Shown piece by piece: positions 47,401 to 59,200 of a stretch of DNA of 64,000 nt. The notes beneath the pieces are model-generated. The model was not told where the DNA came from. It saw nothing but the letters and a program-made list of their open reading frames with translations, and did no database searches. Location of the stretch: contig NC_092613.1 in NCBI RefSeq assembly GCF_047663525.1, positions 3,683,501 to 3,747,500 on the forward strand, written 5' to 3'. Within the stretch, counting starts at the first letter, position 1, and each line of letters starts with the position of its first letter. This DNA is from Anas platyrhynchos (Eukaryota; Chordata; Aves; Anseriformes; Anatidae). The translations under genes and the position numbers were made by a program.

Positions 47401-50400
47401 CCTGCACTGCAGACACAAGATCGGCCATTCAGCTGCTTCCCTCTCAGGGGCACAAACCCAAGCTGTGTGTTCCTGCCCAAGCCCATTCTCCATCCTGTGG
47501 CAGATCTGTCCCGCAGCATCTGGCAGTCTGCCCCCCCTGTATTTTAAAGGTTCTGCATTTACCCTTTTGGGGCATTGAGGCCAGAATGCCTGAGCAGAGC
47601 TAGATGGAGTGTGGAAAGGAGTAGACCTCAAAGTCACCAAATCCGCAGTAAGACTTGAAGAGCTCTCTGCAGTGGGAAAGCTGCCAGCAGAGGGGACTGC
47701 TAGCAAGGGAAGGCTGAGGTGTCAGCCTCTTCTGGGAGATTTGATTCTGGCTTTGCTGCTGTCTTGCATGTTAAGATCTGATTGTGCATCTGTCCAAGTC
47801 CAGACGAGTTTTTCCACTGACTTTACAGTATCTTGAAATAATCTGATGACTTTTTCTTGTCTTAAAGGAGTATTCCCTTGACCTCTCAGGCAGGTTATCT
47901 GCTGGTCCTCTAATTACAGCAGAAGTTCCTTTCCTGAAGTTAAAATGCTTCTTCTCCTTTGCTGATCACCTGACTGTGAAAGTCCTTGCCAGGAAAAGGA
48001 AGCTTTTATTGCATTCTTGGGCTGAAGGAACATTTTTGGCTAAATGGGAGAGTGTAATAAGACACTGGCTGTATGAGTCATGGCTCAGAAGTGCTCTCTA
48101 TTCCAAAGGGACAGCTGGTGGCAGTAACAAAACATCTCCCTAGATACATTGTCTGGCAGCAATCCCCCTCCTGCTTTTTCCGGCTGTAACTACCGTTACG
48201 TGATAAATAAATAAACACTCTGACAGTGATGTGCAGAGGCAGCTTTCCTTCCCTCAGCCCCTGGAGGCCCTCACCTGTCCCTTTCACTGCACTGCAGGAC
48301 AATACTGCCAAGGTTTAGGGGAAGGGGTAGGGAAACACTGGTGTCAGCTGCTGCAGAATCCCACAGGGTTCAGCCCAGCCCAGCCAGGGCCCACGTCCCC
48401 CTGTACAGGACGTGAGTTCCCTGTGAAAAGAACTACACCAGGGCTGAAACGAGCCATGATGCATGCAGAGATAAGCGATGCTCTTGCCTCCTTGCCTTCC
48501 TTATCTTCACACTTGAAACCTGGGTGTCCTTGGCCTTTGATCCCAACACTTGCACACCCGTTACTACACAACCGTGGAGCTGGGAAGGAGTCTGCTTTGT
48601 TGGCAGGCACTGCTGGCTGTCCGATTAATTCAAAGTCCAACTGGAAGGTAATGGCAGCTCCAAGCGGCACATCCTCCTTCCTGCTGGGAGTCTGCTGCAG
48701 TTTTCCAGGGAGCGGTTCAAGAGGAAGGTCAGCCCCAGCCATGCTGCAGGTGCTCAAAGCCCCAGGAGTTGATGCTCAGCACCACTCAGTGCTAACGAGT
48801 CAGCTCTTTAAAGTTTACACACACACAGCAGCACATCCTCTCCAACACTTGACTATATTTTAACATAGCTGCAGACACCAGCACGTCAATTAAAGTTCCT
48901 TACTACCGAAGCTGGAGTATTTTCTGGAACAGCTGGTAAATTATTGAATGAGACAAGGGTTAGAGAAAGCGGCTGGGCTGAAAGGCAGAAAGATTTTGTT
49001 TTATGCACAAATACCATGTATCCAGCAAGCAGGGGATGTGCCTTTTGGGCTAAGATCAAGTGTACAGTCAGTTTAATATCAAATACAGCTTTCTGGAAAG
49101 ACTGTCTGAGGCCTGAAGAGAGGGATCATCATTAGACATGGTGATCTGAGAGGTGGCTCTTCTATAAATGCCACGACCCTGTGAAAACTGTCATGAATGC
49201 ACGGCCTTTGTCTGAGTCACCGCTTGAATCATGTAGACCACGACATGTCCTGCCGTGGGTTATGAATGTTCCCTGACACTGGGGCAGGATATGGTATCCA
49301 TTCCCAAAGCTAATTTAGGGGGGCTGGACAAACACCTTGTGTGCCTGCTAAGGTGATACGGATCCAGCCTGCCAGCTGCCTGCTTTATGGTAGCATAAGC
49401 AAAACTTCTCCATGCTCTCTCTGGGCTTTCCTGGGGAAAAATTAGGATGAGCCCCATTAGGTTGCACTGACACGAAACCCACAAGGGCAGGGTCTGGGTC
49501 TGCTCTGCACTGCACAATATAAATAAGAAATCTTCTAGATGGCTGACTTTGGAACATCATTAACTATTTTTATGCAAAGGGTTTCAGTATAGCTGCTTAA
49601 ATTGCAGATACGTTAAATGGTGCTTTAAATATTAATACAAGAGGGTGCTTTGCTGAATTTAACTTTGCAATTGATGGCTAGCTGTTATGTATATTACACA
49701 TAGGAACACTTGCTATTTTTGCTGCCTGCAAGAAAATGCAAGCAGGAAAGAGAAACTATTAGTGTGCTTTCAGGTGGACTGGAAGGAAGAAGAACTGAAA
49801 TAAAGACAAGAAGTCAGCTAGTCACACCAACTGGGAAAAAGGGGAAGACAAACATGAAAAGTTAATAAAGATCTATTATTTTTAATTCAAGATTTTACTT
49901 TACCTGCAGGAAAAAAAAATAGGAAGAGGGGAAAAGTGGAGTAATTCTGAAAGCTGTTCAAATATCCATCCATATATTTAATTTGGGACTGTTATAAAAA
50001 CATTGCAAGTTTGAACCAGGTCGAAAGTCAGTTAACGACTTAGATGTGATTTAAATAATACTCTTCCGCTTTTGAAACACGGAGAACACTGCAAAGACCT
50101 GCCTTATTCCTCCTGGATTCACTAGATGGCTCTGCTCATCTCTGTTCTCCATGGCTTTCCCGTGCTAACTAGGAAAGGATAGGCATGATGGTGTTCAGCT
50201 GCCCTAAATCATTCTTAACTCCACTGAATTGAATCTCCAGGCCAGATATTAGTTTCTTTTTAGAAAGCAGTAATTTATGTCTTCATGTCCTTTGGCATGT
50301 GGCTTTCTGGAAGACACAGACATGGCATCACTGTAAATAAGATGAGTGGTAACACACGGTTATATAAAGTCCCGAAATATGTAAGATTTTTTTTTTTTTT

Positions 50401-51740
50401 TTAAGTTTAAAAAAGTGGCTTATGATTTTCCTGGTGCTGCTTGCAGTGCTCACTGCTTTATAGTCCTACTGCTTACAGTCACATCTATTCAATGGCCTGT
50501 TCTTATGCAGCTTTTACTCAGGAGATTACAGCAATATGCTTGCAGCAGCAGTCCTGAATAAAGGTGTCCTTTAGCTAGAAGGGAAAAATAATGGATGGGA
50601 TCAAAATGACAGAACAAGATATATGGCCAAATTTTAAAAAGCACCACAAATTTCATCTGCACTCAGCTGCTGGTATTTGTTTCTCTTGGGCTTAGCTTTC
50701 AGTCATGCTGAGCACCTAGCTATTCCATTTACAGGAGTTGGACACAGGAACATTCAGCATCTCCGAAAATCAGGTTTGACATGACTTGGGAAGGACCCCA
50801 AACCCAGAGCTGCTGCTGTTTAAAGGGGCCAGCGAGAATTAGGTTCCTTACCTTGAATGTGTGGGTGAGATACAATGGAAGAGCCCATTACAGGGATGCA
50901 GCTCCTGCATCCCTGCAGCGTGGGAGTGTCTCTGCTTTGCGGGACCCCAGCTGAAGGCACCTTTGGGACTTTTAGGCTCCAAACCCACCCCATTTGCTCC
51001 TAAAACACACTGAGGAGTGAGTCTGGCTGCTGGAGCCCTGCAGAACCCTGCTGCTTATCCCATTCTCTTTGGTTCACGAGCACAGCTCACAGACTCCAGG
51101 CAGATTCCCTTGAATTTCTTGAGTCCCTTTTGCAAAACTAGTGCCAAAGCAGTAAAACAAGAGTAACTTGGATTTATTTATTTTCCCAAACAAAAGTGGC
51201 TTGGTTTTATTGAAAGCAAATACATTTTTATTTTACATCCTCATCTAAGCCTCTGTACCCAAAAACCTTTGCAAGTAAACCCACACACCTTAATCTAATC
51301 AGCTGCCAGAGAGGATTCACTTACTACTTTTCTTCACATAAATTGCTTCTATTGATTAAAAAAAAAAAAAAAAAAAAGTAAATATTTTCTTAGATGGCAA
51401 CATCTAACGTTCAGATCTCTCAAATGCAAGGGCTAGAATAAAGGATAGACAAGGGCTAGTCCATTCACATTTCATATCTGATTCTGTTTCATGGCTTGGT
51501 CCTATTTCTCTAGAAATGCTTGTATTTTATCCTTTCCCAATGAATAATATTCAGGAGTGGAAAGACTGGGATGAGGTACCTGTACTGCCTCCTACAGCCT
51601 GGGCATGAGACTTTTTGCCAGTCGTATAGTTACAACTCTCAGGACAGGGTGAGCAAGTTCTTGAATTTTAAAATAGCTCTTGTGTTTCTGTACTTAAGAA
51701 AACAAATATTTTAATGTGTTCCTCCCCCCCCCCCCCCCCC
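44440..51740. other. Intergenic region APOBEC2-TSPO2; no gene recognised
   Basis: About 7.3 kb. A 210-codon frame at 48231-48863 is open on the + strand but shows no recognisable domain and overlaps a 137-codon frame on the other strand. I treat it as chance. The region holds an A20 run at 51358-51377 and a C19 run at 51724-51742. No CR1 or other mobile element recognised. Confidence 0.6.
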
Positions 51741-51742
51741 CC
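51724..51742. repeat. Poly-C tract (C19)
   Basis: 19 consecutive C, which is poly-G on the TSPO2 strand, directly downstream of the candidate TSPO2 polyadenylation signal. Confidence 0.92.
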
Positions 51743-51757
51743 AACCCCAAAGGCACT

Positions 51758-51763
51758 TTTATT
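51758..51763 (-). terminator. TSPO2: TSPO2 polyadenylation signal (candidate)
   Basis: TTTATT on the + strand is AATAAA on the gene strand, about 730 bases after the stop and followed within 20 bases by a G-rich tract. A second AATAAA lies about 0.6 kb further on, near 51175. Confidence 0.5.
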
Positions 51764-52490
51764 AGTCTTTCTTTTCTGGTAAGGAATAGTGCACAAAGGT
51801 GGAGGAGGTTTTCTCTGGGACAAGCATTTACATTCTAATCATTGCTGCTTTATCTTGGAGCATGAAACTCAACAAGTGCAATACTCCACAAATAGAAGTC
51901 AAAGTACCAAGTCCCCTTTCACTAGCAGAGCAAGACAGATTACTGCTTTCTGAGTGTCTGACTGATAAAAAGCTAATGGTATAGAGCACAAACCAGGTGA
52001 TACATGAAAAAGAAGCAACAGCAAGAATAGCAAAAACTCAAGTCCTTTAAAATTGGTGTGCATCAGTGAAGGGCATTTTTGTTTGGTCCAGAAGAGGAGA
52101 TAGGATTTACCCGCATGTGTGAACAAGTTCTGCTCTCTGGGGGAATGGTAGCGGTGCAGAAGGATGTCCGGGACTGCTACTTTGAATTTCCCTTGTATCA
52201 TGAGATGCTAATTTGGCTAATGGAATTTGACCTGATAGCATTATGGTCATCATACAGCTGTAGCCCCAAAACCTCAACAGTGGTGGGAAAAAAGTTCTCA
52301 AAGAAGTGTGGTTATTTTACAGGAGCACACAGGTGTTTGATGCAAACCTTCATTTTACACAGCCATGGTGAAGGTGGAAGGAGGAGGAGGCATGTTCTGC
52401 CTGTCCCAGAATGGATGCCCCAAATTACTAGATCTTTGTTCACATCAGCATAGTTTGGTTTCACAAAATGCCTTCATTTCTGTCCTGCTC

Positions 52491-52673
52491 TTATTCACTC
52501 TTTCCTGGTTTTTGCTCAGGGTTGTCCTTCCAGATGCGAAGGGTGAGACAAGTGGCCATGGCCAGCCAGCCCAGGTAAGGCACCATCAGTAGTGTCGCTA
52601 CCTTGTTGATGCGGTACCAGGAGCACATCATGCCTATCGCCAGGCTGTCTAAGCACAGGATGTCAATCAGTGC
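52491..52673 (-). CDS. TSPO2: TSPO2 terminal coding exon
   Basis: Encodes ALIDILCLDSLAIGMM through DNPEQKPGKSE and TAA: TM4-TM5 and the C-tail. Acceptor CTCCAG|GCA. Confidence 0.93.
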   Translation of the reverse strand, partial: ALIDILCLDSLAIGMMCSWYRINKVATLLMVPYLGWLAMATCLTLRIWKDNPEQKPGKSE

Positions 52674-54372
52674 CTGGAGAGCAGAAAGAAGAAAATTAGT
52701 GTGATGCTCACTCGTGGGAACATACAGCAAGATTATAAACACTCCTACTAAAGGCGGCGAGAAGGAATAGGAATCAGGAAGATTTAACACTGAGAAGTCA
52801 CCTATGCTGATCCTAAAGCCTGGACTCAAGTGAGTGAGACCTGAATGTATCACACCAGGAGCAAAGACCAATTTTAATTTTTTGCTATCATGTTCCTCAG
52901 ACGAATATACCATGCTGTTTGTGATGATCACTGGCACCTTCTGCTGATAATGCCTATGCAGACAGATCAGAAACATGCTTATGTCAGTACCAATGGTTAC
53001 TATCACGTAAACTTTCTAAATGTATCTTTAACACAGAAAATGGCAAAGTTCAGATGGAAACACGCATCCCACTCTGTGATCTCCAGGCCTTGGCACCTGA
53101 GATAAATGCTTCTTGGATATAGCACATGTCCAGCTCTGCCATGCTATGTCTAAGCTTCATGCATATTCCCCCAACATGCTCTGCTATGCACCTTGCATCG
53201 TATCAGTAAGCTCAATTATTAAAATAATTGCTCAGTAAGCTGCTCACAGCTAGTCTGCCCCCACAGAGATGCTAACTTAGCTGCTTGCTGGGACAGGGTG
53301 TGACTGTGAGGGGGCCTTATCTCTCCCCCCAAGTCCTCATCTAGAAGATGCAGCAGCTGGGCTATTGACTTTTGGATCTCCCGCCCTGCTCTGGTAGGGC
53401 TGGCTATCTGAATGACAAGACAGGGCAAGGAGTGGAAGGGACTGATACCATTGTCTACAACCAGGTGCAGCATGAATTATATCAGAGTAAAAGCTCTTCT
53501 TATCGCTCTCTTTACAGCTGTGTAATGCTAGGTAGAAATCCTCTAAACAAGCTCCAAAACCGTGGCAGAGACACCAGCAAACACGCCTCCAACAGCAGAA
53601 TGGATGGCCAGATACATTACCATCTTCAGGTTGCGTGCACCGAAGAAGAAGGGCGGCCAAGCCCAGTTCAGGGCCAGCTGAGCCCCGTAGAGGCCGAGCG
53701 GGATGACAGCTTTGCTGCTGCAGCCGCCCAGGTCATTCCATATCAGGTAGGAGGCATAGCTGTGAAAAGGGAAACATTAGTGTTTTGCTGTCCTGAAGTG
53801 AGTGAGCCCACAATGTAGACAAACTCTTCTCAGGAAAGATTGTCCCGCAGTAAGGATTTGTTATATTTGCATGACAAATGCTTCCATGCCTCCCTGCTCC
53901 CAGACCCATCATCTGTGCCATACTGGTGTGGCTCGTATGATTTCCCTAGGGCAGTGGCTGTTCTTAGTAACCTGTCACAGTGCTAAGTGCAGGCTGTGTC
54001 CCTGGCCAAAAGCACAGCCTGCAGCCCAAACCTGAGGAACTCAACTCAGAAGGTGGCTCAGGCTGTACTTCATCATCTGGGAGTAAGCATACCTGATGTG
54101 CCCTGCTGACTGAGAGAAAATGTGTCTCACAAAAGCAAATGAGAGTTTGAATTGACTGATGACAGTAGGACGAGATGGGGAGTGGTAGGCAGAACTTACC
54201 CCATGCCAGTGTACAGGACTGTCCAAGCAAGAGGAAATACTTTGCGGGATGGACACCACGAAGGCTTTTTCAGCTTCTCGTACCAAACAGGTATTTCCTT
54301 CCGATTAAAGAACCAGCCAAGGAAACCTCCAACATGAGGTAGGACAGTAAAACCAACAGTATAAGCCCACAT
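52491..54372 (-). CDS. TSPO2: TSPO2, translocator protein 2 (complete CDS)
   Basis: A TSPO/MBR-family membrane protein. Mammalian TSPO2 is erythroid and linked to cholesterol redistribution during red-cell maturation. Three exons (54372-54200, 53759-53621, 52673-52491) give 164 aa; human TSPO2 has 170. Family signatures are present: WYEKLKKPSWCPSRKVFPLAW in TM1-TM2, LYTGMGYASYLIWNDLGG, and LNWAWPPFFFGARN in TM3-TM4. Five hydrophobic segments are expected. The C-terminal CRAC position reads LTLRIWK, so the tyrosine required in TSPO (and present in human TSPO2) is Leu149. Sequence alone resembles TSPO as much as TSPO2. The TSPO2 call rests on location beside APOBEC2/OARD1/NFYA, as at human 6p21. 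GATA motifs lie just upstream. Confidence 0.92.
53621..53759 (-). CDS. TSPO2: TSPO2 middle coding exon
   Basis: Completes Gly58 and encodes YASYLIWNDLGGCSSKAV through ARNLKM, including the hallmark NWAWPP. Acceptor TCACAG|CTA, donor ATG|GTAATG. Confidence 0.94.
54200..54372 (-). CDS. TSPO2: TSPO2 first coding exon
   Basis: Encodes MWAYTVGFTVLPHVGGFL through VLYTGM plus two bases of Gly. Donor GG|GTAAGT. The frame stays open upstream of this ATG to another ATG at 54423. I chose MWAYTV because it aligns with the TSPO family N-terminus and because AATAG|GC at 54404 could be a splice acceptor for a 5' UTR exon. Confidence 0.9.
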
Positions 54373-54428
54373 CCTTTCTTGGCAGCTTGAAGTAGCCTTT
54401 TGCCTATTGTAGGTTAAAAACAATAATT

Positions 54429-54585
54429 GATTATCACTTTGAAGGGATATTTTTTCCTACTTTGATCTTCCAAGCTTTTCCTCTAATTGCCTATGTTCCA
54501 CTTTAGTGGCTAAGATAAGTATTTAATATTGCATTCAGCTCTGCTACTGACTTCTCTCTGCCCAATTTGGGAAGTAGAGATAATT
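54429..54585 (-). promoter_or_regulatory. TSPO2: GATA-motif cluster upstream of TSPO2
   Basis: WGATAR motifs occur at 54431-54436 (TGATAA on the gene strand), 54513-54518 (AGATAA, + strand) and 54578-54583 (AGATAA, + strand), plus a CCAAT at 54562-54566. All lie within 215 bp of the start codon. This is compatible with an erythroid GATA1-driven promoter. WGATAR is short, so the cluster is suggestive only. Confidence 0.4.
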
Positions 54586-55903
54586 ATTTCTGTCATGGTT
54601 ACATTCTCTCCTTGATCTACTAACCAAAGACCCCTCACCCCACTGTTATTTATTTCCCGGGTTCTTACAATCTATATGTGGCATGGTTCACCTAAGGTGG
54701 TTATATTCTTGGAAGACAAGACTGCGGTTACTTTTATCATTCCTCCTCTGAATGCCTAAGTCAGACAGCATACAAACTTCAATGTACGTTCACGGAGGCT
54801 ACGCATCTCAGTAGAGCTGTTATCTCTCCTCTGCATGCTCTTCTGAATATGAAAACCCAGACACGGATCATGCCCAGAAAACCCAGTCCATTCTGACTTC
54901 ATCTAATTTGTCACCATGGCTTTTTATTTTAAATGAGGTCTATAACAAGACAATGTCCTTACAGAAGATTTTAAGTGCTCAGTGAACCTTGTTTAATCCT
55001 CCCTACAGTTCCAGCAGGAAGAGGTGGATTCTTGCCTCTGTAAACAGGTAAACTGAGGCACAGGATAAGTTTCTTAATTTGCTCACAGTCTAACCACAGC
55101 CAGATTGCATAAAAAGAAGGAACAGAAATTTATTTTAATAATTACATTATGCTTCCGCACAAAACAGCTCTGGTAAAGTCTAGCATTTCATTCCCCTGTC
55201 ATTATCCTCAATAAGGCTGTGAACCTGACAGTCTTGTGTCCCTCCTCCATCTGTCTCCGCATTTGCCTTCCCTTTTGATCCATGAAGGAATTTAAGCCAA
55301 ATTAGCATTCATCAGGAATAACACACAGGATTCTCCAGGAGCATAGAAGTTTAGTGCATCAGCACATAAAGCACCTGAACAAATACACTCAGGAAAGATT
55401 TGGTTTTTGCAGTGCAAGAAGAGAGAAGGAGGCACAGAAAATTCCCTCATCCTGAGAAACATCCCTCGCATTCTGAACACCAGTCGGAGGAGCAGGGAGC
55501 ACAAGGAGAGGACTGATCTGCATATGCTTCTCTGTTTGGGAGTCTAATCCACAATTAACACTTTGCTATAGCCTATGCTAATTGTTATTATTATCATCCT
55601 GCTACAAAGCGTTCGTCTTCAGAAACACACACAAGCCAGTTTATACATCAATAAGGAACAAATACGCCAGACACTATCTCTAACTAACAATTCCCTTACC
55701 AGACAATTTATAGCACTATTAAAGTGTCTGTGGGACCAGAAAATCAACCAGACACTGAGAGAAATAATAGCTGCTAGTCCTGCTTTTAAAGTGTAAAACA
55801 GCAGCAGCTGAGTTTCAGTTCTTCTCATGGTACTTCCATAGCAAACAGGGTAAAGCAGATTTTTACCCCTTCCCAATTCTTTTGAAGCTGGGAGGTTGCA
55901 GAA

Positions 55904-55949
55904 GTAACTGAAGGTTGCAAATAATTGTAACTGAAGGTTGCAAATAATT
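55904..55949. repeat. Perfect 23-bp tandem duplication
   Basis: Two head-to-tail identical copies, 55904-55926 and 55927-55949, of a unit containing CTGAAGGTTGCAAATAATT. Confidence 0.92.
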
Positions 55950-56244
55950 TTTTATATCTTGTTTTGCCTCATAGTTGGTGTAATTATGGAGTCTGAGCTA
56001 TAAAAAAACTTACCGTCTCTTACCACCTTTCTCTCCCTCGCAAAGAAAAAGGGTTGGACATCCAAGGCCAGCTTCTGCTTGTAGTGCTGGTGCTTCTATA
56101 CAATGAAGGGAACATCAGCTGAGTTTTACCTAAACAGCAGAAAAAAGGGTGTGTATGCGTGCGCACTGGTGGCTGTGTCAGATTACACCACAGAGCCCAA
56201 ATTCAGCAAGAATTACAAGGATCCTCAGCAGTGGGTGAGCAGCT

Positions 56245-56257
56245 GGGGGGGGGGGGG
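56245..56257. repeat. Poly-G tract (G13)
   Basis: Uninterrupted run of 13 G in intergenic DNA. Confidence 0.9.
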
Positions 56258-59200
56258 CAAGCCTAGCTTTTGGCTGCAAACACCACAGCAATGCCACAAG
56301 TGAGGCGCTGGGCTTGGTTTGAGGATGAGCATCATGCCTGTAGGACAGAGGGTGACTTTATGGGACAGAACAGCACCCTTTGGTCTGGCAGGGAGTGCAT
56401 TGCCCATGCAAACATACAAAGCATGTCATGCAAGAGCGTGCTAATTGTACAACAGCTTTGGGTAAGGGATCCAGGGCATAACAGTGTGAATTCTGTGCAA
56501 GGGTATGAGCTATACTGATTTACTCCACCTGAGGATCTGGCCCAGAGTGTGCAGACATCCAGGGGTGTGAGTGCAGGGCAGAAGGAGCCCACTGTGCCTG
56601 CAAGGGCCTCTGCCATCCCCAGGGAATGTTCAACAGACTGCTGGTGAACGAAATGCTTCCCATGGTTGCCTGTCCACCAGCCTTTGGGCTAAAAATCGCT
56701 GGGAACCACTTGAATTTAAAATAAAGACATTACATGAGCATGCTAAATGAAAAAGAAAAAAGCTAGAAATCAATTTCCATTAGTAAGCTGTCTGCGAGGG
56801 ATGGGGAATTAAACACTAATTTACTTCGGTTATGGGTCATTACCTGAATTTCATGGCCGGATGCAGGATGGCTGGTTCCTAGCAGAATGCAGTAGTACTG
56901 TTATGACACAGAACCAACGAGATCTTCTCTTTTATTGGGCTCAGAAGAAAATTATTTTTTGTGGGAGGAGAAAGGAAAAAATAACCGCAAAGGTTTTCAG
57001 CCAGCACAAATCAATACAGTGCTATGGAGGTAGCGTGTTTATATACTGTAATTGCCCCTTTGAAATAACAGATGCCACGCACATTAATCAAGCAGTAGCC
57101 ACCTGCACATCCCTTCAGAGTCTGTTGCTATTTGTGACTGGAAACTCCTGACATGCACCGAGGCGGCTGCGTTCTGCAACAGAGCATTTTGCACTGCATG
57201 TGGCCACTTTGCCGCTGCCTGGGTGCTGAAGCAGCCATCCTGCAGGGTGCTGGTGGGTGCTGCCTTCTGGACGCCTCAGCAGCCTTGTCACAGAGCCAGC
57301 AATTCGACAGGTTTTAGCTGGTAGCATTTCCTTTCCTGGGCTTGGGCACAGAACTTGATTACTTAGCTGCTCAAAATGTAACGGTTGAATTCCCGAGTTA
57401 TTTTAGAGGCTGCAAGAATTAAGAACTGGGGGTTAAATCACAAGGATTTTGGTAACCCTGTGAAGTTGGGGGTGATACTCCAGGAGAAGAGGAAATGCAA
57501 AAAGGGGGGAAAAAATAACCTGTAATTCATGTATCCGTCTTACTTGGGCTTTGTAGCAAAGAAAGGGGTAGGAAAAGACATGGAGGTACGTGGAAAAATG
57601 GGATATGTAACGGATCTGCCCAAAGTGGATCACAGTGGGCTGGATCGTAGCAGATGAGGTGGCATCGCCTGGGCAGGTGTCTGTTTCCGAAACACAAAGT
57701 TAGGGCATACCTCACTCGTCTGGACTTCTGAATCGCATCTGTTACGGTGTTTATGAGTTGAAGATGCTGGCAGATGGTCGTAGGGCTGCTGGTGGATGCA
57801 CAGAACAGACAGCGAGAGGGAGTGGTGAAAGACAAGGATCAGGTCAGGGAGAGCCTTTGGTGAGCCCCAGACCGATTTCAGATACAGCACGGGCACACGT
57901 GCAGGCACACCGACACGTCTGTGCACATGCTACAGAACAGAAGAGTCTTGCAATAAACCAGAAGGACTTTCTCTAGCACAATACTGTTTTCCCTTTGTTA
58001 CCATAGATTTATGCCTCAATATTTCTGCTTTGATTCATTTTACAGTAAGACAAGATGAGGTAATATTACCTCTTAGTAAAATCAGTTCTATATTGTATCT
58101 TGATGTGCATCTGTATATTAAAGTAATATTATTAGTGGATTTTAGGTCACTGTTGTATCACTGCAATATGTTTTCATGAAAGAAGAGACCTGGGAGAGCT
58201 GAGTTACACAACTGTGTTTGTTTTCTTCTTCTTAGCAACCTTCGCACGTTGTCCCAAGAGGTTTTCAGTCTATGCAAGATTAATTGCCCAAATATAAAAG
58301 CCCTGTTAACCTGAATATATTATTGAAAAACAGCATATTTCAATCTGCCCTAGTTTTGAAAATAGAGATGCCAGGTCAGCTCCTGGCATAAATCTGCAGT
58401 GCTCCACGAAGCCAGCGGAGCTTCTCTGATTTACATCGGCAATAAAGTCGGCCTGGTTTGTCTGCCACTGATCAGCCAGTGCGCTCGCAGAGCTGCCGCA
58501 GAGGACACGGCGGTGGCCAGGGAGGAACACTTGTGACAGTCACCACGCAACTGAAAAACTCAAACCTGCCAGCCTTGGCACTGCAAAATAAAATACTTCA
58601 TTTTTCAGGTTCACATGTTGTTTTGTTCCAAAAATTAAAATAACAATAGTTTTTTAATAGAAAACAAAATTGTCCTTAAAAATATTGTTCTGTTAAGTTA
58701 ACAAACCGAGATAATATGGAATGATTTACGAGTTTTCAGTTGTTCCTTTTCTACTTGGGCTGTGCAGCACAAGACCTGCAAGCCACTGGGAACTTGGGTG
58801 TGGATTGCCTGGCTAGCAGAGCCATGCATTTTGAATTTCAACTTTTTCTCCACTAGAGGGAATTTTAAAACTGATCTTAGGGATAAAGTACAGTTTTCTA
58901 TATCTCTTGCGGGACATTGCTGCGTGCAGTCTGGGCTGTGTCTGGATGCACAGTGGCATTGGCCCCTCTGTAAAACACAAAGTCCTTTCTCTGTCCTGGC
59001 TGATTATGGCTAATCACAGGAATAGCTCTGTTCGGAGATTAACAGCAGAAAAACCTCCTTTATTTCCTAGGGCTCAGCCTGTGCTTGCTCCCTGCCTGCA
59101 GAGAGGAGCAGGCACAGCCGTGGCTGCAGCTCCGGTGCTCACCCAACACATCGTCGTGCACGGGACTCTGCATCCCATGGGGCTCTGTTTGGGGCCAGCC

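Noticed and set aside
48231-48863. A 210-codon open frame on the + strand between APOBEC2 and TSPO2
   Set aside because: No recognisable domain, no splice context, a 137-codon frame overlapping on the opposite strand, and locally raised GC. A chance frame is the simplest reading.
52491-54372. TSPO (the mitochondrial paralogue) for the 52.5-54.4 kb gene
   Set aside because: The protein is TSPO-like throughout, but its position next to APOBEC2, OARD1 and NFYA matches TSPO2. TSPO lies elsewhere in vertebrates.
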